From assembly GCA_003116975.1 (NCBI GenBank), contig BGKB01000154.1, positions 34,346 through 98,345 on the forward strand: DNA of 64,000 nt. The letters are read 5' to 3'. Within the stretch, counting starts at the first letter, position 1. Each line of letters starts with the position of its first letter. The position numbers and the translations under genes are program-made. Source of the DNA: Aurantiochytrium sp. KH105 (lineage: Eukaryota > Sar > Bigyra > Thraustochytrida > Thraustochytriidae). The notes under the pieces were generated by a model. The model searched no databases, was not told the DNA's origin, and was given only the letters and a program-made list of their open reading frames with translations. Positions 49,365 to 58,480 of this stretch are shown here, piece after piece.

Positions 49365-49718
49365 AGAGAACGCGTCAGATCGCACAATGCAAAGCTGGCA
49401 CAAATGTGCATGGGAGCACGTATGTTTCAGCTTTTCCCGCCACACATTGGCCTTCCCCCCCCCCATTTTTTCCATTCTCTTTTTCTTTATTCTTTTATGA
49501 GAGTCCTCTTGCCCCGACGGCGTGCGCACGGGAGCTCGCGTCGCTCAAATGGCAAATGATGATCTGACATTACCCCACATGACATAAGCAACCCAGACAA
49601 ACTGTTTTTTTGTTTTTATTTTGTATACACGAGACGACGCGAGACAAATGTCGCGCTCACGTCTTGGAGAAGGAGAAGAAGGAGGAGGAGGAGGAGGTGA
49701 TAAAACTCGCCCCTCTTT
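49365..49718. other. Intergenic between convergent genes
   Basis: 3' region with a C-run (about 49456-49464) and a GGA/GAA purine tract (about 49668-49699). No gene. Confidence 0.6.
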
Positions 49719-51905
49719 TCATCGAACTTTGAGTTTGCCAGAATTTTGACGCGCTTCGTGGAAAGCAATGCTGTCAAGGTCGATGCCATAGCGCGGATTA
49801 CTCTCGACACGCACGATGCTTCGACGTTTGCGGAAAAGACCTTTGCCATCTTGGTCAGCAGGGTTCGCGCCGTCATCGTCCTCATCGTTGTGGTAGTCAT
49901 CCTCGACGTCGCCACCATACTCGTAGCCCTCAAAGTCATGTTCCCGATCCCCCATGTAGTTTTCGAGATGAGCGCTGCTCGAGCTGCGAGCCTCCTCGAA
50001 GCCCTCATCATCTGCAGTTCCAAGCTGTTTCACCAAAGCTCTACGAACGCTGCCGACGGATCCGAGGTCCGAGTCCATCGAGTCCAACGAGTCCATCGAG
50101 TTCTGCCGGTGGTGATGAAGGGATTGGCGAAGGTTTGCGAGATTGTCCGAGCTGTCAAGACGCACGCGGTGCACGACGTGCAATTTGAATTGACTCGCTT
50201 TCAGTACCGAGTAGTAGCTGCCAAACCAAAAGACAAAGCAAGCAAAAGCCGTAATCTCAAAACTGGCGGCGATCTTCTTGTAAAATCGGCCCACCTCCTT
50301 CGGTGGTCTCTCCACGAGCACATACGTCATCGGTCCCAGGAATCCCATGACGGACACAATGAGAAGCACCGAGATGAGAAGGCGTGCCTTTCGCGTCATG
50401 GGCATCGAGAGGCTGAATCGCAAATCAAGCAATGTCTCCATCACCACGTGAATCATGCCAAAGACGAAAAAGAGCGCCGCAAAGGTATTGTGCGCGGCGG
50501 CGTGGGCATTGTGCTGAAAGGCTGCGACCCCATTGCCGCAAAAAGTGGACAAGAGCCCAAACGCGGTGGCGATGCGATGGGTTCGCATCCAGTTGCGGCC
50601 GCGCAGCTGTTTTTTGACGAGCTTGTGTTTGACGAAAATGATCACCGAAAGCATGGACAGCGTCGTCGTGAGACCCAGGGTCCCAATGTTGGAAGCCGGC
50701 GCGACATCGAGGCTGGCGCTAATGAAGAATCCCTTTTCGTCAAAGATAGTCATGCTCATCTCATCGTCAATGTAAATGGTGCTGGAAATGTAGTACGTGA
50801 TGGCCAGCGTGACGAGCGGCAAGATTACCCCTGCCATGAGAAAAGACGCTGGACGCATCTGGTTCTCCATGTCAATGTGCCGAGTCAGCCTCGTGAGCAT
50901 TTTAGATCGCGCCTCGACGCGTGCCAGCTTTTCTTGTTGCCGCTGGGCGTGGAGCTGCGTGCGTTGGTCGAGAATAAAATCGTGAAAAACGCTGCTCGAT
51001 ACCATGGTACGCGAGGCGAGCATTTCGGCAGCAGCCTCCAGTTTAGCGATCGTTTCGCATTCTGCGCTGCACTCGCTCTGGAGCTTGCGGAGCAACGGCT
51101 TGTACGAGAGAACCATTTCGGGCGCCGCGGAGGCGTCCTCTTCCCTCTTTTCATCTCCCTTCGAGCTTGCGACATTGGATGACCCGTGTCCTCGCATCTC
51201 TTCCTCGCCCTCGTCCTCGCTGCTGCTGCTGCTGCTGTACGAGTCAATGCCGGGCTTGTGCGTGCCGTGCGTGCCGTCTCCATTCGGCGAGTCGCTCGAG
51301 CCGATTGTGTACACGCGCCTGCGCAGCATGTGCTTGGCGCAGTGTTCGCCGCATGGCGCAGACTCGACGTCGACCACAGAGAGAACGCGTTTTTTGAACT
51401 TTTTGATGGCCTTTTCCATGGCCATGTCATTGACGACGACAAAGCGCCGCAGCGCCTCGAGCGTGTCAAGAAAGACCGCAAAGCGCGCCAGCAAGTTGAC
51501 CTCCTTGCACCCCGGGTATAGATTTGGTTCGCCCTTGACGCGGAGCTCGTTGAGAAGCTCCAGCACGTTGGGTTGGATATTGTTGTAGAACGAGACTTGC
51601 AGGCCATGCACTGTCGAGCTCAGGAAACCGCGCACGTGTGCAACGTCTTCGAGCATGATGGAAGAGAAAAGGCTCCATCGCTTGCACAGCGTGCAGTTCA
51701 TTTCGGCATCCTGCAAGCCTCGGAGGAGCTTCTTCTTTTTCTTGCGCGGGAATACCATGAGCGCCTCTTCGAGAAGTCGCGAGTCGGCATCTTTGCCCAG
51801 CAACGAGAGCACCTTGATCATCTTCTTCAGTGCGCGGTATCGCACATAGTGCTCCTCCCATCGAGGCTCTGCGAGGTCATCTTCGAGCCTCTTCCCGAAC
51901 TTCAT
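49719..51905 (-). CDS. SPX domain fused to a six-span DRAM/Frag1/SFK1-like membrane domain
   Basis: The protein has 728 residues from the ATG at 51905. It begins MKFGKRLEDD, the usual opening of SPX proteins, with YVRYRALKKMIKVL as the first helix and NDMAMEKAIKKFKKRVLSV (about 157-175) as the Lys-rich helix that binds inositol pyrophosphates in known SPX domains. A poly-Ser/Glu linker (about 203-240) interrupts the region before a last helical hairpin. Residues about 354-565 hold six membrane spans; the first loop (IFDEKGFFISASLDVAPASNIGTLG) and the HNTFAALFFVFGMIH span resemble DRAM/TMEM150/Frag1/SFK1 proteins. Known SPX fusions are to EXS, VTC, MFS or anion-transporter domains, not this. 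The C-tail (566-728) is acidic. Phosphate-sensing membrane function is inferred. Confidence 0.8.
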   Translation of the reverse strand: MKFGKRLEDDLAEPRWEEHYVRYRALKKMIKVLSLLGKDADSRLLEEALMVFPRKKKKKLLRGLQDAEMNCTLCKRWSLFSSIMLEDVAHVRGFLSSTVHGLQVSFYNNIQPNVLELLNELRVKGEPNLYPGCKEVNLLARFAVFLDTLEALRRFVVVNDMAMEKAIKKFKKRVLSVVDVESAPCGEHCAKHMLRRRVYTIGSSDSPNGDGTHGTHKPGIDSYSSSSSSEDEGEEEMRGHGSSNVASSKGDEKREEDASAAPEMVLSYKPLLRKLQSECSAECETIAKLEAAAEMLASRTMVSSSVFHDFILDQRTQLHAQRQQEKLARVEARSKMLTRLTRHIDMENQMRPASFLMAGVILPLVTLAITYYISSTIYIDDEMSMTIFDEKGFFISASLDVAPASNIGTLGLTTTLSMLSVIIFVKHKLVKKQLRGRNWMRTHRIATAFGLLSTFCGNGVAAFQHNAHAAAHNTFAALFFVFGMIHVVMETLLDLRFSLSMPMTRKARLLISVLLIVSVMGFLGPMTYVLVERPPKEVGRFYKKIAASFEITAFACFVFWFGSYYSVLKASQFKLHVVHRVRLDSSDNLANLRQSLHHHRQNSMDSLDSMDSDLGSVGSVRRALVKQLGTADDEGFEEARSSSSAHLENYMGDREHDFEGYEYGGDVEDDYHNDEDDDGANPADQDGKGLFRKRRSIVRVESNPRYGIDLDSIAFHEARQNSGKLKVR

Positions 51906-52754
51906 GCTGTCGTCCCTGAGGCTCGCCTCGCCTCGCGACTTTCGAACACGCCGCGGGCAACGAACTCGCTCGCTTCGCTTCCGTTCGCGCTCCCGCTGAG
52001 CAGAGCGTGCACGAGTGCCAGGTAGGCACAGCGAGCGAGCGCGCGAGCGTGCTCTGCGCTCTGCGCGCGGCCTCTCCGGACTTGTTGCAGAGCTGCTGGC
52101 CGCAGGCTGCGCTCCTCGTGAGCGTCCGCGCACCCAAGCTGCTCGCTCGCTCGCTCGCTTGGGCCGCGTCGACCTCGACCTCGCCCTGGTCGCCTCGCCC
52201 GGCGCCGCGCGCGCGCGCTGCCCGCTTGCCTGCCCGCCCGGGCTCCCGCGTCCGCGTCCGCGCTTGCTCGCTTGCTCGCGCGCTCGCGCGCTCGCAACTC
52301 CGGCGAGGATTGGCGATTTGCTTTTTTGTCTCGATCAATGTCTCCGACTCGGAGTCCTCCTTCGAGTGGGTGCGTGGCTTTTTTCTTCTTGGCTTCTTCT
52401 TTGCCATCTTCACTTCAAGTTGTGTACAAAAGTGGGACTTGCAGTTCCTTCCAGGACCACGTCACCGCGCACAAGCGGCCGCACCATGGCCAGACAGAAA
52501 GAAAGTCAACCCAAACTAGTCACCGTGCGGATCGGGCGCGCCCTACGAGTAGAAGTGCGTTGTGTGGCGACGAGAATGCGGTTGGTTGTAAAGCTGAGCT
52601 GCGAGGAGCACACACCAAAGCGAGCAACAACAGAAAAAAAGAAAAGGAAAAAAAAAGTTTTCTCGAGTCGATCGATACACGCCGTCGAGCATGCGACCAA
52701 AATCAGCAAAAGAAAAAAAGCTCAACATCGTTTCCTATTTTGGTGGAGTGCGTA
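51906..52754. other. Intergenic, 5' flank of SPX gene and 3' flank of ROCO gene
   Basis: GC-rich near the SPX start with GCTCGCTCGCTCGCTTG (about 52142-52158), AT-richer toward 52700. No gene recognised. Confidence 0.5.
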
Positions 52755-55700
52755 CTACGCATTCTCGATGCGCGCAATGATTTCTTCGTAAAAGGCCTTG
52801 GCCAAGTACAAACGACGCTGAAAAGGCATGGACTCCTTCTCCTTGAAAAGATGCTTGGCCGATGCCGGAGCAGCATCAATGTAAGCGGAGAAATTGGCGA
52901 ACCCCGGACGATTCGGATCACTCTCGTGCACAACCAAAATAGGTTTCCCCTCTTCTAGTGCCGTTTCGAGTTCCATGCGAACGGCGCCCTCGAACACCGT
53001 TTTGGAAAGGAAGAGCACATAGCACTTGGACTCGCGGATGCCTCGCTTCATTGCATCCTCTGCGAGGTTGCCCTCGGTCTCCTGGTCAATCCAGACATGA
53101 AGTCCACGCTTGCGAAGCTTCTCCGCCATGAGGTTGCAGGCGTCCCCTGCATCATACTGGCGATGACTCAGGAAAACATGGTACTCGAGCCCAGCAGCAA
53201 GCGGAATATTCTCCTTTTCCACAGAACCCGTGTCCACCTCATCTTCCGTCAATGAGCCGTCCTCAAAAAAGGGAGCAAACTCTGGAACTTTGGCATTTCT
53301 CGTTCCCGTAGACATGACGAGGCATTTCCCGGATTCGCGCGCCTCGACCATGTCGTTATACCTGACCAGCACGGAGTCGTCTGAAGGGGACTGCAACAGG
53401 AGCTCCCAGGGTAAGTCTCGAAACACGGCATCGCGCGCCCCACGAAAGATACTCACTAGCGTCTTGAGCGTTGTTGCCGGTTTGTGCGCGTCTCGTGCCA
53501 TGCGAACCCATATCTTGTTGCCGTCCTCCACGAGCGCAAATACCGAGAGATCGAAGCGAACAATCGCTCGATCCCCGGCGAGCTGAGGTGCGCCCTTGCC
53601 CTTGTTCACATCTCCGCTGTACTGCGCACAAAGGGAGAGTATTCTCGCAAAGACACCGTTTGGTAGAAAAAACTCGGAAAAGTCAAGAATGCAGGTCAGA
53701 CCGGTGTCCATATCGGCGATATCTACGTCGAGACGAGAGTCTGTCGAGTTCTTGAGTAAACTGCTCACGAGGTACAGTGGCTCGTCTTGGCGCTGTCTCG
53801 GCAGCGATCTCTCCGGAAAGTTCCAGTTCGACAAGAGCGTGGCGCCGCGCATGAACTCCACAAGGTAGCCGATTTCTTCGTCATTCCACAAGTATTGGAG
53901 CAGAGCACGTGAAGCAATACCTTTATCGCGCAAAAGAGCAAAGTCATCCTCGAGCTCAAGGTCGAAAAGTCTCTCTTCAAAGTAGATATCGTTGGCATGG
54001 ATTTCGTCCGCGATCACCCGCGCCAATTTGTCCAAGAGCCATTGCGGGTTCAGCACGACCTTGTCGTGCAAGGTGTCAGTGGCGCGCAGGTGAACGAGCA
54101 TGCCAAGATCGTGGAAAAACTTGAGAAGCTCGTCTGTCTGGTCGCCAGCGTGATACTGCTCCGCCAGTTCCTGCACCGTTGCAAAGGGCACGTGATTGTA
54201 GTCGAGCTTTAACAGGTCGTCGATGACCTTGAGCCAGCGCAGCGAGATCTTTTGCGAGACGGACTCGAGCTTTGACGCGGACTTTTCGACGGCACGACGC
54301 AGTTCGATGGCACGGTCTGCCGCAGGACTCATGTTATCGATCGGGAAAAAGCTCAGTGTCTGCTCTTGATTTTTTATGAGTTTGACACCGCGCAGCGCTT
54401 TCAGATCATTCCGCAGAGTCGTTTCCACTGCCTGCAGATTGCCCTGGTTGGAGACTTGGTCGTAGTGCGTTCCAACCAAAAGGATAGGGGCCTTGGGCGC
54501 GTGCAGCTTGACCGAGTTGAGCCAAAAGGATAGATACTTCAAAGCTTGCTCTTGCTTGGTGAGGAGTTCTTGCATGTCAAAGACGAGCATGAAGATGCCG
54601 CCCTCGCGCGTGAGGAAAATGTGGTGCAGCGCGTAAAAGACCTCCTGACCCGCATAGTCCCAGATCGTAAAGTAGATCTTCTGGCCCGACTGTGTCTTGC
54701 CGGCCATGTTCCCGATCTCCTCAATGTCGAAGCGCCGCGCCACCTCGGCCTCAGGCACCAAATCCACCTGCACCTCTGCAACGAAGGGTTGCGTCGCAGC
54801 AGAAGAATGTTGGCGGACGGCACTTGAAAGGCCACGGGACACGGGTCTGGGCAGCGATTGCCGCTTCTTGCTCGCCGTTTGCTCCTGCACGGCCATGCGC
54901 AGCGCCGCCACGCGATACGCCTGGCGTTCAAATCCGCTGTCGAGATTCTTGATCTCCTCCCAGGACTCTGCATCGGTGCGCTTGAGCTTGACGCCCACCG
55001 TCGAGAGGTGCTCCGCCACGGGCGCCATGCCCAGCAGCGAGCGCACCACGGATGTCTTGCCGGCAGCGCCCTGGCCGATGACCATGAGCTTGCAGCGGCC
55101 CAGTTCCGCGGGGTCTCCGTTCGCCAGCGCCGCCTTGAGCGCCTCCTCCGCCGCCACAGAAGCCGCGGCCGTCGCAGCGGCGCCAAGCACTTCCTCGATG
55201 GGCCGCGCGGCTTCCGTGCCGTCCAGCACACGCGTCGAGGCGCCCGTCTCCGCGTCCCAGATGCGCACGCTGCAGTCGTAAGATCCGCTCACGATCTCCG
55301 ACCCCAAGAGAGAGACCGCCCGCACAACGCTCGAGTGACCTTGCAAGACGTGCATCACGTCTCCGTTGCGCGCATCCCAGACTCTGACCGTGTTGTCCCA
55401 GGACGCGCTCACGACGCAGTCTCCCTCGAGCGCGACAGAGCGCACCCATTTGGTGTGTCCTTCGAGGACGCGGACGAGCTGGAAGGAAGGCACGGCGTAG
55501 ACCCTCACCTTGTAGTCGTCGGACCCGCTCACCATGCGCTGCGCGTCGATCGCGACCGCGTAGACCTCGCCTGTCGCCTCCGTGAGGACGTGGCGTGGGT
55601 CGCCGCTGGCCCGGTCGAAGACGCGCACGGTGTTGTCCTCCAACCCGGCCACGAGCTGGTTCTCGTGCGCGGCAACGCTCCAGACCCACGCCCCGGCGTC

Positions 55701-56066
55701 GATCCTCAAGGTCTCTCGGCCGCTGATCGTGTCCCAGGCGCGGACGGTCTTGTCCCACGACACGGAGATGATCTCGTTGCCGTCGAAGAGGACGCCCATG
55801 ACACCGTGGCTGTGGCCCTTGAGGGCGTGCAGGATGGCGGCGGAGGCCATGTCGATCAGGAAGAGGCCGCCTGCGCTAGTCCCCATGGCGGCCAGCTTGC
55901 CCTGCACGGCCACTGCGTAGGCCTCCATGTTGTCGGGCGTCTCCATCTCCAGGACGAGGCCGCCGTCCCTCTTGCTCCACGCGCGCAAGTGGCAGTCGCC
56001 GCAGGCGGCCAGCGCGAGGTCGGCGGACTGCGTGACGCCGTACACGACGCGCAGGATGCGGCCCAT
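52755..56066 (-). CDS. WD40-ROCO(Roc-COR)-TIR protein
   Basis: The protein has 1103 residues from the ATG at 56066 (context GCCGCCATGGGC). Residues 1-300 form about seven WD40 repeats (for example ISVSWDKTVRAWD, VSASWDNTVRVWD, VSGSYDCSVRIWD). A Roc GTPase follows from about 322: P-loop VIGQGAAGKTS, switch WDYAGQEVFY and the nucleotide-specificity segment VGTHYD. A COR region (about 590-830) contains the typical LNPQWLLDKLARVI. The C-terminal about 145 residues (from about 958) are a TIR domain: EYHVFLSHRQYDAGDACNLM, GLHVWIDQE, CYVLFLSKTVFE and VRMELETALEEGKPILVV. The Glu in RMELETAL is where TIR NAD-cleaving enzymes have their catalytic Glu. Sensor (WD40), GTPase switch (ROCO) and effector (TIR) in one chain resemble innate-immune receptors. 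Function is not shown. Confidence 0.9.
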   Translation of the reverse strand: MGRILRVVYGVTQSADLALAACGDCHLRAWSKRDGGLVLEMETPDNMEAYAVAVQGKLAAMGTSAGGLFLIDMASAAILHALKGHSHGVMGVLFDGNEIISVSWDKTVRAWDTISGRETLRIDAGAWVWSVAAHENQLVAGLEDNTVRVFDRASGDPRHVLTEATGEVYAVAIDAQRMVSGSDDYKVRVYAVPSFQLVRVLEGHTKWVRSVALEGDCVVSASWDNTVRVWDARNGDVMHVLQGHSSVVRAVSLLGSEIVSGSYDCSVRIWDAETGASTRVLDGTEAARPIEEVLGAAATAAASVAAEEALKAALANGDPAELGRCKLMVIGQGAAGKTSVVRSLLGMAPVAEHLSTVGVKLKRTDAESWEEIKNLDSGFERQAYRVAALRMAVQEQTASKKRQSLPRPVSRGLSSAVRQHSSAATQPFVAEVQVDLVPEAEVARRFDIEEIGNMAGKTQSGQKIYFTIWDYAGQEVFYALHHIFLTREGGIFMLVFDMQELLTKQEQALKYLSFWLNSVKLHAPKAPILLVGTHYDQVSNQGNLQAVETTLRNDLKALRGVKLIKNQEQTLSFFPIDNMSPAADRAIELRRAVEKSASKLESVSQKISLRWLKVIDDLLKLDYNHVPFATVQELAEQYHAGDQTDELLKFFHDLGMLVHLRATDTLHDKVVLNPQWLLDKLARVIADEIHANDIYFEERLFDLELEDDFALLRDKGIASRALLQYLWNDEEIGYLVEFMRGATLLSNWNFPERSLPRQRQDEPLYLVSSLLKNSTDSRLDVDIADMDTGLTCILDFSEFFLPNGVFARILSLCAQYSGDVNKGKGAPQLAGDRAIVRFDLSVFALVEDGNKIWVRMARDAHKPATTLKTLVSIFRGARDAVFRDLPWELLLQSPSDDSVLVRYNDMVEARESGKCLVMSTGTRNAKVPEFAPFFEDGSLTEDEVDTGSVEKENIPLAAGLEYHVFLSHRQYDAGDACNLMAEKLRKRGLHVWIDQETEGNLAEDAMKRGIRESKCYVLFLSKTVFEGAVRMELETALEEGKPILVVHESDPNRPGFANFSAYIDAAPASAKHLFKEKESMPFQRRLYLAKAFYEEIIARIENA

Positions 56067-56774
56067 GGCGGCGGCGGGCGGCAAGCGGCGCGCAGAGGCG
56101 GCGCGGCGCGGGCGGGCGGTGCGGAGAGGGGGCGAGAAAGCACGCAGAGAGAGACGCAGGCGAGGGGAGGGAAAGATGGGCGCGATGCGAGCTGGACGCT
56201 GATGCGCCGCGGCCTCGGCGCGGTCGTCGCCGGCGCGCGCGGACGCAGCGTGTCGCGGCGGCGCCCGCGCGGAGGGGAGAAGGGGGGAGAGAGGGAGGGG
56301 GTTGCTGGCTTGCGCCTTGCGCGCCCGCCTGCCTGCCTGCCCGCCGCGGCCGCGCCGCGGCGCGAGGGTGAAGAGGGTGTGTTGGGTGTTTGGGCGAAGA
56401 TTTCCAGTGCAGACGATCGATCTCCTCTCCTGGGTTTGTTTGTTTGGCGGACGATGACGGCAGTGATTGTCAATTTGTTCGCACGACAACGATACGACGG
56501 GCACTGAGAGCGCTGGGTGGTTTGCGATGAATGTGCTATGAAGACAAAGGCGATAGTAGGCCCTAGTTCTGGAGATCGCCTGCGATGCGCGAGCGGAAAG
56601 GCGTCGATGAGGCAAGGTGATTGCGTGCGGAGCCATATCAGTTGGTGGGTCGCTGCAGCTGGCAGCTGATGTAGTATACGAGCCTACTCGAGTACTACTT
56701 TCAGACTCTTGTAGTAGACCGTGCGTGATTGGATTCATGGCGAAAGAAAGGAAAGCAAAATTGTATGTTGCTAA
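56067..56774. other. Intergenic, 5' flank of WD40-ROCO-TIR gene
   Basis: GC-rich for 300 bp, with GAGGGAGGGGG-type purine runs and CTGCCTGCCTGCC (about 56329-56341), then mixed. An in-frame upstream ATG at 56738 would add 224 low-complexity residues; I consider it untranslated. Confidence 0.5.
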
Positions 56775-58020
56775 TTAATCATGCCTGCACTCCGCAAGAA
56801 GAGAGCTGAGGACCTCTTCGGTGGCAAGCACGCCCACAGAGGTTGCAACGTGCCAATTTGGGTTGGTCTTGACGGCTGCTTCGATCGCCGGGTGAGTCGC
56901 TTGCATGACGAAACACCGACCGACGGCATCAGCCATTGGAAGATCGTTCTCGTCGTCGAAGAGCGCAACGGCCTCGTCGGCGCTGAAGCCATGCGAGGAG
57001 AGATAGTGACGCACAGCATTGCCTTTACCAGAGACCTTGGGGAAAAAGTCAAACTTGCCCAAATTCATGGCCGTTGCAAGGGAGCTCGGCATGTTTGCAT
57101 CTACAAACTCGCGAAACTTATCAACCTGACCAAGATCCTCACGTTCCTGTTTGTCAAGATCGACACGAAAGCCGAAATAATAACTTCGAGCATCAATCAC
57201 GTATCCCTGTGCGTCCAGCATACGCGCCCAGTCCCAGAGATCGCCTGTGCGATCCAGGGGAGGCAGACTTGTGTTTTCTGGACCGCAGACAGCTTCCATG
57301 GTGGAGGTCCTGCGTGTTGTTCAGAGGGAAGGATCACGAAAGTCAAAAACGCCAGTTAGCACTGTGACATACCTATGAGTAAACCACGACTTTCGAGGGG
57401 CAGCGCGCGGACTTACCATGACTCATCAAGTTTGGAGCACTCCTCTGCAAGATAGCGGCCTCCCGTCTCTGCAAATGCTGCATCCACACAGCCCATAATA
57501 GGAAGACGCACCTCGAGCGTCGACTTGCGCGCGCCCGTGACGTAGACAAAGTGGACTCCGAGTGCACGAATTTCTCGAATGAGCTCGATTGTCCTCTCGC
57601 TCATGAGCCCGGCACCCATGGTGCTCGTGGGCAAGAGTCGGCAATCTCTCTGGCCAACATACCAAGCAAGTAGCGCGTAGCGTGTCAGATCAGCAATTTA
57701 CATGGTCCAGAGAAGACTGCTCTCTCCTATCATCGTCCCTGTAAGAGCGCATGCATGGGCCAGACGTACCACCTCATCCCCGTACACGAATCGTGCCGTT
57801 CCCTTTTCCTCCTCGAGATCCTCGACTTTTGCGCCGAGCTTTGCAAAGTGCCGTTCAAAGTGAATAAGCGTACCCTGCGCGTCGGCCCAATGTCCTCTTC
57901 CCCTCGCCGTCGTCAGTCTCCGCCGCCGCCGCCAGCTTTCGCGCCTCGCTCCTCACGCACGTCGAGGTCCGAGAAGATGACGCGGACGCGGCGTCCTGCC
58001 GCTGTCGCCGCCGCCGCCAT
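56775..58020 (-). CDS. HAD-superfamily phosphatase (Cof/SPP-like, subfamily IIB), four exons
   Basis: Four exons on the minus strand: 57961-58020, 57770-57874, 57417-57649 and 56775-57309, giving 310 residues. Introns are 86, 120 and 107 bp with GT-AG ends (GTGCGT, GTACGT and GTAAGT donors) in phases 0, 0 and 2. Joined, the HAD motifs appear in order: motif I FSDLDGTLIHF, split by intron 1 between Asp and Gly; motif II VTGARKS with ETGGRYLAEE; the Lys motif in KVSGKGNAV; and motif IV LFDDENDLPM. The FDDENDLPM and KGNAV blocks place it among Cof-type/sucrose-phosphatase-like sugar-phosphate hydrolases. The substrate is unknown. The gene is divergent from NASP. Confidence 0.85.
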
Positions 58021-58480
58021 CCCGCGTTCGGCTTGTCTCCGCCGTCCGTCTGCGGCTAGCCGGCGGGCGGGCGCGCGAGGGGCGGCCAGCTGATCTTCTG
58101 CGCGCCTGCGCGCGTCGCTCGCCGGCCGGGCCCGAGCGCGCGCGGCCTCGCAGCGCGTCCGAGGTTCATGTCTGCCTCGAGAGCGACCCTCGCTCGCCGA
58201 GCCGCGCCTAACGACCGACCTGGCTGATCCAAACCATCGTGGTTTCAAACCTCGATTCAAACAGCGAGTTTGCAAGGGCGGCGAACCCAACCACCGCCAG
58301 ACCCCGAACCCCGACGCACGGAGCCGCCGCCGCCGCCGCCGCGTCTGCGACTGCGACTACGACTGCGACCTTCTGCGCCCCGGCCGCCCGCCCGCCGCGC
58401 CGCGCTCTGCTGAGCTCTGCTCCGCGTTGCTCTGTCCTGCTGCGCGAGGAGGTGGAAAGGAGAGAGGAGGAGAGGAGAAG
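58021..58480. promoter_or_regulatory. Divergent promoter, HAD phosphatase/NASP
   Basis: GC-rich 460 bp head-to-head spacer with GCCGCCGCCGCC (about 58325-58340) and GCTCTGCTGAGCTCTGCTCC (58404-58423), close to the NASP start. No gene. Confidence 0.5.

Noticed and set aside
49746..51182. 478-codon forward frame, His/Arg-rich
   Set aside because: Antisense of the SPX-membrane gene.
54858..56507. 549-codon forward frame, His/Arg/Asp-rich
   Set aside because: Antisense of the WD40-ROCO gene; composition mirrors its codon use.
56067..56738. 224-residue extension of the WD40-ROCO-TIR protein from the ATG at 56738
   Set aside because: Low-complexity, GC-driven sequence with no domain; the ATG at 56066 has a strong context and begins the WD40 fold.
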